A stretch of 64,000 nt of DNA, taken from Albibacterium sp963696875. GTDB taxonomy: Bacteria > Bacteroidota > Bacteroidia > Sphingobacteriales > Sphingobacteriaceae. Positions 26,724 through 36,302 of the stretch are shown here, in pieces (the first letter of the stretch is position 1; each line of letters begins with the position of its first letter). The position numbers and the translations under genes were made by a program. Under the pieces are notes generated by a model, which was given only the letters and a program-made list of their open reading frames with translations, was not told the DNA's origin and ran no database searches. The stretch lies in the NCBI GenBank assembly GCA_963696875.1, contig CAVOLQ010000001.1, positions 895,350-959,349 of the forward strand. Reading direction: 5' to 3'.

Positions 26724-27083
26724 ATGGTTTGTAATCAACTAAACGAGTTATTCAGAAGTGAACATGGGGCTGTTTATCAATGCAGCAAAAATAATTGCTA
26801 TTGGTTAGAATTTAACGGGGAAACGTCTTCATTTAAAGTGTCGGATTTTCTTAGGTTTAAACAGGACGTTGATGCGATAAATGTAGCTGAATTATTAATT
26901 AATTCAGCTAGAAGCGCAGATTTTACAATTTTAATGCCTCATCGTTGTAATCGTTGTTTTTTATTGTCTGCTATGGACATTCTCAACTTAAGAGAACTGT
27001 TATCGGGTGCCAAATTTATGATTGAACTAAACAGCTTTCTGTCTGTTTGTTTGAAAACTCGCCCATGCCGTACTTTGGCTTAA
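26724..27083 (+). CDS. cysteine-containing small protein, DUF6686-like
   Basis: 119 aa, cytoplasmic, with no signal peptide. Paired cysteines (QCSKNNC near residues 19-25 and HRCNRC near 73-78) could form a metal site, and a further hydrophobic half follows. The pattern reminds me of the small Bacteroidetes family DUF6686, often near iron-related genes; here ferritin is the next gene downstream, 125 bp away. Function unknown. Confidence 0.6.
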   Translation: MVCNQLNELFRSEHGAVYQCSKNNCYWLEFNGETSSFKVSDFLRFKQDVDAINVAELLINSARSADFTILMPHRCNRCFLLSAMDILNLRELLSGAKFMIELNSFLSVCLKTRPCRTLA

Positions 27084-27208
27084 TCGTATCATTTATGCTT
27101 ATTTAGATTTAATTTGTATTGCACTAACATGGCATAGTTTTGATGTATTATTCTTAAATTCGTATAGATATTATTTTCACAGTTAGCGAAAAAGATAGAA
27201 TTAAAGAT

Positions 27209-27736
27209 ATGAAAGACTTACTTCGATTAAAAACTTCATTGAAAGAAGAAATAGAGAATTTATTGAACGAGCAAATTAAATTAGAAGCTCATTCGTCTGC
27301 TATTTATTTAGCTATGGCCTCATGGTGTGATGATCAAGGTTTTGATGTTAGTGCTGGATTTTTTGAAAGACAGGCTGATGAGGAACGCCATCATATGTTG
27401 AAAATATTTAAATATGTAAATGACCGCGGTGGAAGAGCCATTTCTCCGGAAATAATTAATGTTCCAAAGGATTTTGAATCTTTTAGAAGCGTATTCGAAC
27501 TCGCTTTAGAACAAGAAATGGACGTAACTTATTCCTTAAATAACATTGCAGACAAGTGTATGAAGGCGAAAGATTACGTTACCTTTCAATTCTTACAGTG
27601 GTTCTTTGAAGAGCAAATTGAAGAAGAATACGTTGCCAGAAGAATTTTGGAAATATTTGATGTGGTCGGTGAAGAAGGTACTGGTCGTTGGGAAATTGAT
27701 AAGCATATCTCAAAAGTCGCTTATAAAGCAGAGTAA
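27209..27736 (+). CDS. ftnA: non-haem ferritin
   Basis: 175-aa four-helix-bundle iron store. The ferroxidase residues are visible: Glu in NEQIKLEAHSS, EERHH in helix B, and Glu/Gln in helices C and D (LEQEMDVT and EEQIEEE). It oxidises and stores iron in the cytoplasm. It is monocistronic, with an intrinsic terminator 20 bp downstream. Confidence 0.94.
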   Translation: MKDLLRLKTSLKEEIENLLNEQIKLEAHSSAIYLAMASWCDDQGFDVSAGFFERQADEERHHMLKIFKYVNDRGGRAISPEIINVPKDFESFRSVFELALEQEMDVTYSLNNIADKCMKAKDYVTFQFLQWFFEEQIEEEYVARRILEIFDVVGEEGTGRWEIDKHISKVAYKAE

Positions 27737-27756
27737 TTTATTCTTAAAAACATGAG

Positions 27757-27794
27757 AAGGGGTAGTCATTATTTTTAATGATTACCCCTTTTTT
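27757..27794 (+). terminator. intrinsic terminator of ferritin
   Basis: A 15-bp stem (27757-27771 with 27776-27790, one G-U pair) with a TTTT loop is followed by a T-run. Confidence 0.88.
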
Positions 27795-27885
27795 AGTTGA
27801 TAAAGTACGGATTTAGTTCTATATTTCGTTTTAAAGTAGAAAAACTATCTTTTGTGATAATTATTTATTAGTGGTGAATTAACCT

Positions 27886-30588
27886 ATGCGGGTAATCGTA
27901 CTCCTTTCTTTCCTATGTGTTTCTCTGCAAAGTTTTGGCCAGCAGCTAAAAAGGGAAATACATGGGCATGTTCAAGATACAAGTGGAGTCGCATTAGAAG
28001 GAGTGAACGTTTTGTTAAGCTCACATAGCGACACCTTATTGGTATCTACCGATAGTGAGGGGCGCTTTTTATTTAATGATGTAAGAAGCTTTAATTTTCA
28101 TATTTCATATAGTTTACTGGGTTATCAAATTCGAGATGAGCACTATTCAGTTAACCCTCTACTTCCTGAAATGGAGATTATTTATATAGTATTAAGGCCT
28201 CAACCGACCGTCTTAAAAGAAGTTAATATTTATGGTTTACTCCCCATGCTTATTAAAGGCGATACGATACAATATAATGCCCGGGCGTATTCAATACATC
28301 ATGGAGACCTTGTTGAAGATTTGATGCGACAATTTCCGGGAATGGAAATTAATAGAAATGGTGGTATTAAAGCACAGGGACAACTCATCACACGAGTCAA
28401 GGTAAATGGAAAAGATTTTTTCACGGGCGACGTATTAACCGCAACTAGGAACCTCCCGGCAGATATTGTAGAAAATATACAAGTTATAGATGACTACGGT
28501 GAACAAGCCAATTTTACTGGCGTGAAAAAATCGGAACCGGAACGGATTATAAATATAAATATTAAGAAAGATAGAAACCATGGAATGTTTGGGCAAGTTA
28601 CAGCGGGAATAGGAACCGATAACCGTTATATTGGAAGTTTGTCAGCAAATAGCTTTAATGATAGCCAGCAAATCTCTGTATTGGGGTCAACGAATAATAC
28701 AAACGCAAGTCTGTTTAGTTTTGGCGATGTTAGTGGAAGTGGTGGAAGAGAGAAAAGTGGCGCTGATCTGAGTAGTATGATTGATATGAACGATGGAATT
28801 AATCTCACCAATTCGATAGGCATTAATTTTCGAGACGATATTTCAAAAGCAACGAGTACGTATGGAGGCTACGTTTTTACAGACCGGGAGAATAAAACAA
28901 TAAGCTCAACCGCTTTAAAGAGTGATTTTAGGAATAATACCATACTAAATGAGGAAGATTTAACTTCAGCGACCTATAGCCATGCTCATAAATTAAATTG
29001 GAATTATGAATCTAAGCTCGACTCGTCGATGTTCATAAAAGTTAGCCCAACGTTATCTTATGGTGCATCAAACCGCTTCGCAAATGGAACTGGACTAATA
29101 AATAATAGGAAATTGACAACCGAACGTTACACAAATTCCGAAGAAAAACAACAAACACCTAATCTTAATTTAGAAGCGTTCCTCAATAAAAGCTTTTCTA
29201 GACCGGGAAGACGATTGAGTCTCAGTATAATTAGTAATTTTAATTCTAATAATAAGAATGATGAAATAATCGATAGTTTAATAAATAGAGGTTCTTCAAC
29301 CGAAATTCTTCCTATAAAAAATACAGAGAAATTAAATCAGATTATTTCAAATGAGCAGGCACTAAATGACTTTCAATTTCAGACTTCATATATTGAGCCA
29401 ATAACTGGAAAAAGCTTTCTAGAACTCAATTACGAATTTAATTATTCCTACAATCAGAGCAATCGAAAATCAGTTGACATTCGTCAACTCAACCTAGATG
29501 CCATTTATAAAGATTCCCTTGCAATAAATTATGCTTATAAATTTAGTGCCAATAAAATAGGCTTTCTTTATCAATATATTAGCGATAAATATACCTATCA
29601 GGCTGGTTTTGGTTTTCAACCTACTCGCTTATCAGGTTATACTTTTAATAGAGAGATTTCTACAAATAAAGAAAGTATCAACTTTGTTCCTAATGCACGG
29701 TTCTCTTATAAAATTAATCAATTAGCTTCCTTATCCCTAATTTACAAGGGACAAAATCATCAACCCGCATTTTATCAAATCCAACCTATAAGAGATAATT
29801 CGAACCCGCAAAATATTTTAATAGGAAATCCCGAGTTGCAATCGGAATTTATTAATGAATTGAGTCTTCAATACCGTAATTTCAATATTATTTCAGGCAA
29901 TTCTTTTTTTAGTAATCTTTCTATCAAGAGTGTTAAGAATAAAATTGTTACCGATCGAACTGTTGTTCCCAATAGCACGATCTTAGAAACTGGATTTACA
30001 AATACATCGGGCTACTTTGATACCCATGCTTATTTTCTATATTCTTTGGCATTAATTGATAAAGTTTTAAATTTAAATATCAATTCCACCGCAGATTATA
30101 ATAACAACATTTCATTTATCAATAAAGAAAAAAATAAAGGGAGAAATTTGAACCTTATGCAAGGCCTTCAAGTTAATTATATTTTGGATGATTGGTTGAA
30201 TATTGATGTTAGAAGCTCTTATTCATTGAGTCGAATCCGAAGTTCCCTTCCCGCCGTCGCCAATGCAGAAGTTAATACCTTTTCTTTGGGTTTTGGAAGT
30301 AAAACATATCTAGACGGTTGGGTGTTAAGTTTTGATGTTTATAGTCGTTTTAATAATGGATTCGGTGAGTTTAATACAAATCCTACCCTGTTCAATATGT
30401 ATGTTGAGCGAAGCTTCGGAAAAAACGACCGTGCAATGATCCGTGTTCAAGGCTTTGATATATTGAACCAAAACACAGGAATTTCAAGTGAAATGATAGC
30501 GAACGATAATCTCTTTACCCAAAATAATAGATTAGGTAGGTATTTTTTGGTTTCTTTTAATCTTCGCCTTCAGAAATTTGCAAACTAA
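27886..30588 (+). CDS. large outer-membrane beta-barrel protein with carboxypeptidase-like N-terminal domain
   Basis: 900 aa with a signal peptide ending near residue 18 (SFGQQ). A carboxypeptidase-regulatory-like beta-sandwich (about 24-110) and a plug-like domain (about 115-225, with QFPGMEINRNGGIKAQG) precede a large barrel of the OMP_b-brl_3/TonB-dependent type. It probably imports or binds a ligand at the cell surface. No SusD-like partner or sigma/anti-sigma pair is adjacent, so the substrate is open. The next gene starts 2 bp after it. Confidence 0.85.
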   Translation: MRVIVLLSFLCVSLQSFGQQLKREIHGHVQDTSGVALEGVNVLLSSHSDTLLVSTDSEGRFLFNDVRSFNFHISYSLLGYQIRDEHYSVNPLLPEMEIIYIVLRPQPTVLKEVNIYGLLPMLIKGDTIQYNARAYSIHHGDLVEDLMRQFPGMEINRNGGIKAQGQLITRVKVNGKDFFTGDVLTATRNLPADIVENIQVIDDYGEQANFTGVKKSEPERIININIKKDRNHGMFGQVTAGIGTDNRYIGSLSANSFNDSQQISVLGSTNNTNASLFSFGDVSGSGGREKSGADLSSMIDMNDGINLTNSIGINFRDDISKATSTYGGYVFTDRENKTISSTALKSDFRNNTILNEEDLTSATYSHAHKLNWNYESKLDSSMFIKVSPTLSYGASNRFANGTGLINNRKLTTERYTNSEEKQQTPNLNLEAFLNKSFSRPGRRLSLSIISNFNSNNKNDEIIDSLINRGSSTEILPIKNTEKLNQIISNEQALNDFQFQTSYIEPITGKSFLELNYEFNYSYNQSNRKSVDIRQLNLDAIYKDSLAINYAYKFSANKIGFLYQYISDKYTYQAGFGFQPTRLSGYTFNREISTNKESINFVPNARFSYKINQLASLSLIYKGQNHQPAFYQIQPIRDNSNPQNILIGNPELQSEFINELSLQYRNFNIISGNSFFSNLSIKSVKNKIVTDRTVVPNSTILETGFTNTSGYFDTHAYFLYSLALIDKVLNLNINSTADYNNNISFINKEKNKGRNLNLMQGLQVNYILDDWLNIDVRSSYSLSRIRSSLPAVANAEVNTFSLGFGSKTYLDGWVLSFDVYSRFNNGFGEFNTNPTLFNMYVERSFGKNDRAMIRVQGFDILNQNTGISSEMIANDNLFTQNNRLGRYFLVSFNLRLQKFAN

Positions 30589-30590
30589 AT

Positions 30591-31562
30591 ATGAAAGCAA
30601 TTATAATTAAAGAGTTTGGCGGACCCGAAGCATTACAGCTTGTGAAATGTGCAGTGCCGGTCATCTCACCCAATGAGGTATTGATAAAGGTGAGTGCGTC
30701 AGGAATTAATCGTCCTGATGTATTTCAACGAAAAGGTCATTATCCCGCTCCTCCTGGTGTATCTCCCGATATCCCTGGTTTAGAGATAGCCGGAACTATT
30801 GAAAAGTTGGGTAGAAATGTGAAAAGGTGGGAAGTTGGAGATAAAGTTTGTGCGCTTCTCGCTGGTGGAGGTTATGCAGAGTATGTATCTGTAAATGAAC
30901 AGCATTGCTTACCATTACCAGAAAACCTTTCGTTTGCTGAAGCGGCGTCTTTACCGGAAACTCTATTTACTGTATGGCATAATGTATTTCAAAGAGGTTC
31001 GTTAAAACCGCAAGACTCAATATTGATTCATGGTGGAAGCGGGGGAATAGGAATAACCGCTATTCAATTAGCAAATCATTTTTGCAAAGCTGTATACGTC
31101 ACTGCAGGTAGTCAAGAAAAATGTGAAAAATGTTTGGAGTTAGGAGCAGATTTGGCCATCAATTATAAAGTAGAGGATTTTGAAGAGGTTCTAACAAATA
31201 GAGAAATTAATTTAATCTTAGACAGTATAGGTGGAGATTATTTTCAGAAGAATTTAAACTTATTGAATGAAGACGGAAGAATGATTTCGATAAATGCAAT
31301 AAAGGGTACAAAGGTTTTCTTAGCGATTACCCAGATGATGCAAAAGAGACTTACTCTTTCGGGCAGCACCCTGAGAAATAGAGATGCAGGGTTTAAAGCA
31401 CAATTAGCTAGTGACGTAGAAGAAAATGTATGGCCTCTTATTCTAAATAAAATTTTCAAGCCAATTGTTCGTTCATTCACTTATTCAGACGTGGTGGCAG
31501 CTCACCAGTATTTTGAGAGTGGTTCTCATTTTGGAAAGCTCGTTTTAACTTGGGATTCCTAG
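30591..31562 (+). CDS. NAD(P)H:quinone oxidoreductase, zinc-independent MDR (PIG3-like)
   Basis: 323-aa medium-chain dehydrogenase. GINRPDVFQRKGHYPAPPG (about 37-55) is the signature of the PIG3/zeta-crystallin quinone reductases, and the nucleotide-binding GGSGGIG is near 149-155. Structural and catalytic zinc cysteines of alcohol dehydrogenases are absent. It probably reduces quinones with NADPH. It follows the barrel protein gene directly. Confidence 0.9.
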   Translation: MKAIIIKEFGGPEALQLVKCAVPVISPNEVLIKVSASGINRPDVFQRKGHYPAPPGVSPDIPGLEIAGTIEKLGRNVKRWEVGDKVCALLAGGGYAEYVSVNEQHCLPLPENLSFAEAASLPETLFTVWHNVFQRGSLKPQDSILIHGGSGGIGITAIQLANHFCKAVYVTAGSQEKCEKCLELGADLAINYKVEDFEEVLTNREINLILDSIGGDYFQKNLNLLNEDGRMISINAIKGTKVFLAITQMMQKRLTLSGSTLRNRDAGFKAQLASDVEENVWPLILNKIFKPIVRSFTYSDVVAAHQYFESGSHFGKLVLTWDS

Positions 31563-31602
31563 GATTTAATAACAAAAATCACCAAAATTCAATATGAATT
31601 CC

Positions 31603-31610
31603 TAACTTTG
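31603..31610 (+). promoter_or_regulatory. -7 promoter box of guaA
   Basis: TAACTTTG fits TAnnTTTG and ends 5 nt before the ATG at 31616. This predicts a leaderless mRNA. Confidence 0.5.
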
Positions 31611-31615
31611 CAAAC

Positions 31616-33166
31616 ATGCAAGAAAAGATTATTATTCTTGACTTCGGCTCACAATATACCCAGCTTATTGCACGTAGAGTGAGAGAGTTAAGCGTTTACT
31701 GTGAAATACACCCATATAATAAAATACCCTCGATCGATGATAGTGTAAAAGGGATTATATTCTCTGGAAGTCCATTTTCAGTGTGGCAAGAAGATTCGCC
31801 ATCCTTTGACCTTCAGCAGTTTCAAGGGAAATTACCGATTTTAGGAGTTTGTTTTGGTGCGCAATACATTGCACAATACACGGGAGGAGAGGTATCGGCC
31901 TCAGAAACCCGTGAATACGGCCGGGCCAAATTGCATTTTGTCGATGATTTGAACCCGCTGTTCAAAGGTATCTCTGAGCAGTCCCAAGTTTGGATGTCTC
32001 ATGGGGATACCATTGCTAAAGTAGCCGATAATTTGACAGTAATCGCTAGTACAGATCAAGTACGCATTGCAGCTTATCAAATAAATGGCGAACAAACCTA
32101 TGGAATTCAATTCCACCCGGAAGTAACCCATAGTACAGACGGTCTTACTTTACTTAAGAATTTTCTGATCGATATCTGTGGATGCCATCAGGAATGGACT
32201 GCAGAGAGTTTCGTCGAAAGCACCATTGCTGAACTAAAAAATAAACTGGGTAATGACCATGTAATTCTAGCGCTTTCGGGTGGAGTAGACTCCTCCGTAG
32301 CGGGAATTTTGCTACATAAAGCAATCGGAAAAAAACTTCACTGTGTCTTTGTTGATCACGGTTTATTGCGTAAAGGTGAATATGATCAAGTATTGCACTC
32401 TTACAGAGATATGGGTTTGAATATTAAAGGCGTAGACGCAAAGGATCGTTTTTATAAGGGCTTGGCAGGTGTTAAAGACCCAGAGCAGAAGCGGAAAATC
32501 ATAGGAGGGCTCTTTATAGATGTTTTTGATGAAGCGGCACATGAAGTCCAAAAGGAATTAGGCAATGAAATTGAGGTAAAATGGTTAGGTCAAGGAACAA
32601 TTTATCCTGACGTAATTGAATCTATATCGGTGAATGGTCCTTCAGCAACAATTAAATCTCACCATAACGTCGGAGGCTTGCCAGATTTCATGAAGATGAA
32701 AGTAGTTGAACCTCTACGGACCCTGTTTAAAGACGAAGTACGTCGAGTTGGGAAAGCTTTAGATATTGATCCGTTGATTTTAGGACGCCATCCCTTTCCT
32801 GGACCGGGATTGGCAATCCGGATCCTTGGAGACATTACACCAGAAAAAGTTGCTATCTTGCAAGAAGCTGATGCTATTTATATAAATAATTTGCGGGAAG
32901 CCGGATGGTATGATCAAGTATGGCAAGCTGGAGCAATATTTTTGCCTGTGCAATCGGTCGGAGTAATGGGTGATGAAAGGACTTACGAGCATGTCATTTG
33001 CTTAAGAGCAGTAGGCTCAGTAGATGGGATGACCGCAGATTGGATACATCTTCCGTATGATCTACTTGGCAAAATATCTAACGAAATTATTAATAATGTT
33101 AAAGGAATCAACAGAGTTGTCTATGATATCAGTTCGAAGCCACCAGCTACTATCGAGTGGGAGTAG
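31616..33166 (+). CDS. guaA: GMP synthase (glutamine-hydrolysing)
   Basis: 516 aa. The class I amidotransferase domain has its nucleophile C79 in GVCFGAQ and the FHPEVTHS histidine/glutamate. The ATP pyrophosphatase domain has the P-loop LSGGVDSSV near residue 220, and the C-terminal dimerisation domain is complete. It converts XMP to GMP. Its last 44 nt overlap the start of the lipoprotein gene that follows, suggesting coupled translation. Confidence 0.97.
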   Translation: MQEKIIILDFGSQYTQLIARRVRELSVYCEIHPYNKIPSIDDSVKGIIFSGSPFSVWQEDSPSFDLQQFQGKLPILGVCFGAQYIAQYTGGEVSASETREYGRAKLHFVDDLNPLFKGISEQSQVWMSHGDTIAKVADNLTVIASTDQVRIAAYQINGEQTYGIQFHPEVTHSTDGLTLLKNFLIDICGCHQEWTAESFVESTIAELKNKLGNDHVILALSGGVDSSVAGILLHKAIGKKLHCVFVDHGLLRKGEYDQVLHSYRDMGLNIKGVDAKDRFYKGLAGVKDPEQKRKIIGGLFIDVFDEAAHEVQKELGNEIEVKWLGQGTIYPDVIESISVNGPSATIKSHHNVGGLPDFMKMKVVEPLRTLFKDEVRRVGKALDIDPLILGRHPFPGPGLAIRILGDITPEKVAILQEADAIYINNLREAGWYDQVWQAGAIFLPVQSVGVMGDERTYEHVICLRAVGSVDGMTADWIHLPYDLLGKISNEIINNVKGINRVVYDISSKPPATIEWE

Positions 33167-34370
33167 GTTTCTAATTTTTATTGCGTTTTTAAGTGCTTTG
33201 GCGAGTTGCTCCGTACAAACAAAAGCACCGAAGCCATCCGCACCCAAACCTGAAGCGCCAATTGAGCCGAAACCTACAAAAGAAGAACCTGTAGAAACGG
33301 TGGAAGTAAGCGCAAATAAAATTATGCTATTACTTCCCTTTCAATTGGATCATATAAAAGGTGAAGATCCGACACGGGCGGATGTTAAGCGTGCTGAAAT
33401 GCCTCTAGATTTTTATCAGGGCTTTAAATTGGCATTAGATAATTTAGCAAAAGGCGGGAAGAACTTTCAACTTAACGTTGTAGATACAAGGGATAATGTA
33501 GCGGAAACTAATACAATAGGAAAAGGATCTGATGTTCAATCGGCAGACCTTATTGTAGGGCCCATATTTCCGAAAGAGATAAGTGCTTTTGCAAGTGCCG
33601 CTAAATTAGGTTATAGCCTGCAAGTATCACCATTAGCAGCAAGTGCCCCTGCCGCGTTTAATATCAGTAATTTAGTAAGCTTGGCCTCTCCAATTAATCA
33701 GCATGCCGATGCTATGGCCAACTACCTAATTGGTAAAATAAAGAAAAACGATAAAGTAATTGTTTATTTTACGGAGGATAATGAAGATCAAAAGATTCTT
33801 TCCCCATTGATTAATAGGATGGAAGAGCTAAGCAAAGGAAAAGTAGATATCATAGAGCTCACTGACTTGACCGACCTAGAAAATCTAATGACCTTGACGG
33901 GGAAAAATTACTTTATCACGGCAGCACTTAATAAGTTTGCTGTTGATGCCATGATGGTTAAGTTGGTCGACTTAAAATATGCCTCTGGTTACGAAATTCA
34001 ACTCGTGGGACATCCGAATTGGGCAAAATCTTCTTTTCAAAATGTAAACTTGAGAGAACTAAATGCCATTATTACTTCTTCATACTATGTTGATCCTAAT
34101 AGCATTAAGGTGAAGGATTTTCAACGCCAATATATGCAAGAGTTTAAAATCGAACCTTCAGAGTTTGCTTACAAAGGTTTTGATACAGGTTATTTCTTTG
34201 GTTCTTTGTTGATAAAGTATGGTCACGATTACCCAAAGGCTCTGTTAACAGACACTTATAAAGGCTTACAAACCAATTACACTTTTGAATATAACCCTAA
34301 ATGGGGTTATGTGAATACATTCATTCAGATCTTACAGTTTGATGGATATCAATATCAACCTCTACGTTAA
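33123..34370 (+). CDS. lipoprotein with periplasmic-binding-protein type I fold
   Basis: 415 aa from the ATG at 33123. A hydrophobic segment ends in the lipobox ALASC (Cys at about residue 29), then a Pro/Lys/Glu linker, then a two-lobed type I periplasmic-binding fold (from IMLLLPFQLDH) as in amino-acid ABC-binding proteins and LpoA-like activators. No in-frame ATG lies closer to the lipobox, so the 44-nt overlap with guaA seems real. No ABC transporter genes are adjacent, which favours a structural or sensory role. Confidence 0.8.
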   Translation: MISVRSHQLLSSGSRFLIFIAFLSALASCSVQTKAPKPSAPKPEAPIEPKPTKEEPVETVEVSANKIMLLLPFQLDHIKGEDPTRADVKRAEMPLDFYQGFKLALDNLAKGGKNFQLNVVDTRDNVAETNTIGKGSDVQSADLIVGPIFPKEISAFASAAKLGYSLQVSPLAASAPAAFNISNLVSLASPINQHADAMANYLIGKIKKNDKVIVYFTEDNEDQKILSPLINRMEELSKGKVDIIELTDLTDLENLMTLTGKNYFITAALNKFAVDAMMVKLVDLKYASGYEIQLVGHPNWAKSSFQNVNLRELNAIITSSYYVDPNSIKVKDFQRQYMQEFKIEPSEFAYKGFDTGYFFGSLLIKYGHDYPKALLTDTYKGLQTNYTFEYNPKWGYVNTFIQILQFDGYQYQPLR

Positions 34371-34382
34371 TCTATAAAAAGG

Positions 34383-35540
34383 ATGATCGAAAAGCGCATA
34401 CATCAACGATTAAAAACGTTTGATTCGATTATCGATAGTTATGATGGGAAACAACCTTTCGCCCGCTTTCTAGGAATTTTTTTTAAGGAGAATAAGCAAA
34501 TGGGGTCTAGTGACCGGCGTATCGCTTCTAGACTAGTTTACAATTTTTTTCGTTTGGGAGGTCTATTGCGGGATCTTCCGAATAGTCAAAGGCTGGCCAT
34601 TGCTGAGTTTCTATGTGAGGAAGAAAGTAGTTTTTCAAATTTTCTTCTACCCGATTTAGAAGAGCATATACGTTTAAATGTTGCCGACAAAATAAAATTT
34701 TTAATCAAACATTTTGATTTTAAGCTAGAGTCTTTATTCCCGTTGAGCGAGCACATCTCCGTTCAAATTGATAAAGAAAAATTCTTTAAAAGTCATTTTA
34801 TACAACCTGATTTATATATTCGTATCCATCCAGGGAATGAAAGTAAAGTCAAGGACGTGTTAAAGAAGAACGAAGTTACATTTCACGAATTAGCAGAAAA
34901 TATATTGTCGTTTGTAAATGGGACTAAGCTAAATCAAATAAGTGAGATCCAAGGAAAATACGAAGTGCAAGATTATTCTTCTCAACAAACCTCGCAGCTC
35001 TTCAATGCCGCTATCGATGAATCTTGGTGGGATGCCTGTGCGGGCTCTGGTGGAAAGTCTATTCCTCTAATGCAGCTACAGCCGAACACTCGTTTATTGG
35101 TTTCAGACATTAGAAATAGCATATTAAAAAACTTAGACGAACGCTTCGCAAAAGCCGGAATTTCTAACTACCGACGAAAGGTAATAGACCTGGCTAAAGA
35201 TAGTTCAATTCTTAACGATGAACAGTTTGATGGGATCATAGTAGATGTTCCTTGTTCGGGTTCGGGGACTTGGGGAAGAACACCAGAAATGCTCATTAAT
35301 TTTGATCAGAAACAATTAGAACATTATTCAACTCTTCAGAAAGAGATTGTAACTAACGTAATTCATCATTTAAAACCAGGTAAGCCATTGATTTATATTA
35401 CCTGCTCGGTTTACAAAAAAGAAAATGAAGAGGTAGTCCGCTACTTAGAAGAAAAAGGAATGAAGTTAGAGAAAACGGAATACTTTAAAGGATATGAAAG
35501 CAGGGGAGATACTCTCTTTGCCGCTAGACTGATCCGTTAA
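34383..35540 (+). CDS. RsmB/NOP family RNA (cytosine-C5) methyltransferase
   Basis: 385 aa. A helical N-terminal NusB-like region (about 1-110) precedes a class I SAM methyltransferase. Both family cysteines are present: DVPCSGSGTWGR (motif IV) and YITCSVYKKENE (motif VI). It methylates C5 of a cytosine in rRNA or tRNA. It starts 12 bp after the lipoprotein gene. Confidence 0.92.
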   Translation: MIEKRIHQRLKTFDSIIDSYDGKQPFARFLGIFFKENKQMGSSDRRIASRLVYNFFRLGGLLRDLPNSQRLAIAEFLCEEESSFSNFLLPDLEEHIRLNVADKIKFLIKHFDFKLESLFPLSEHISVQIDKEKFFKSHFIQPDLYIRIHPGNESKVKDVLKKNEVTFHELAENILSFVNGTKLNQISEIQGKYEVQDYSSQQTSQLFNAAIDESWWDACAGSGGKSIPLMQLQPNTRLLVSDIRNSILKNLDERFAKAGISNYRRKVIDLAKDSSILNDEQFDGIIVDVPCSGSGTWGRTPEMLINFDQKQLEHYSTLQKEIVTNVIHHLKPGKPLIYITCSVYKKENEEVVRYLEEKGMKLEKTEYFKGYESRGDTLFAARLIR

Positions 35541-35576
35541 GGCGATAGCTAATTAACTGTCATTTTATTAATTCTT

Positions 35577-36143
35577 CTAAAGTCCTGTATTGCTTTTAAA
35601 CAACTTAATGGCGATTGCTAGCAGGATAATTCCAAAAGTCTTACGTAAGACCCCAAGTCCCGTCTTTCCTAAAAACTTCTCTAGGCGGTAGGTGTTTTTC
35701 AATACTAGGTAAATGACGAAGAAATTCAAGAATATTCCCACGATAATGTTCTGTGTGGCAAATTCTGATTTCAAGGAAAGTAAAGTTGTCAGGGTTCCTG
35801 CTCCCGCGATTAATGGAAAAGCCAAGGGCACAATGGAGGCCGTTTCATAGCTCTCATCTTTAAAAAATGTTATACCTAATACCATTTCCATCGCAATAAA
35901 AAAGATAACTAAGGAACCGGCTATAGCAAAAGAAGCAATATCCACCCCGATAAGATTTAAAAGCTCCTCTCCAATAAATAAAAATATAATCATAATAGCA
36001 AGCGAAACCAAGCTTGCTTTTTCAGATTGTATTTTTCCAACCTTTTGTCTGAGATCTATGATAATCGGGATGGACCCCAGAATATCAATAATTGCAAACA
36101 AAATCATCGTAACCGATGCAATCTCTTTTAGATTAAAGTACAT
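35577..36143 (-). CDS. MarC family integral membrane protein
   Basis: 188 aa from the ATG at 36143, six predicted helices. ILFAIIDILGSIPI at the N terminus and PLAFPLIAGAGTLTTLL in the middle are the MarC/UPF0056 signatures. Function is not established. A longer frame reaches back to 36284, but it would run through the terminator hairpin at 36225-36286 and adds a non-conserved leader, so I prefer 36143. Confidence 0.87.
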   Translation of the reverse strand: MYFNLKEIASVTMILFAIIDILGSIPIIIDLRQKVGKIQSEKASLVSLAIMIIFLFIGEELLNLIGVDIASFAIAGSLVIFFIAMEMVLGITFFKDESYETASIVPLAFPLIAGAGTLTTLLSLKSEFATQNIIVGIFLNFFVIYLVLKNTYRLEKFLGKTGLGVLRKTFGIILLAIAIKLFKSNTGL

Positions 36144-36224
36144 GAAGAAAGGATAATGTTTGATTAAGGTAAATAACTTGTTGCTAAGATAGGAAATTGT
36201 AAGGATTTTATATTGGAATTTTAA

Positions 36225-36286
36225 AGGTGAGTTTCGGTAAAAATGCCCCAAATGGATTAAGGGGCATTTTTTACCGAAACTCACCT
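36225..36286. terminator. 25-bp hairpin after the APC permease gene
   Basis: Arms at 36225-36249 and 36261-36286 are fully complementary apart from one bulged T, with an 11-nt loop. It lies 17 bp downstream of the permease stop and upstream of MarC on the same strand. The stem is exceptionally long for a plain terminator. Confidence 0.8.
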
Positions 36287-36302
36287 AAGATTAATTATTC
36301 CT

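Noticed and set aside
27886..30588. SusC-type nutrient receptor of a polysaccharide utilisation locus
   Set aside because: No SusD-like gene, glycoside hydrolase or sigma/anti-sigma pair nearby; the domain layout fits the general OMP_b-brl_3 group.
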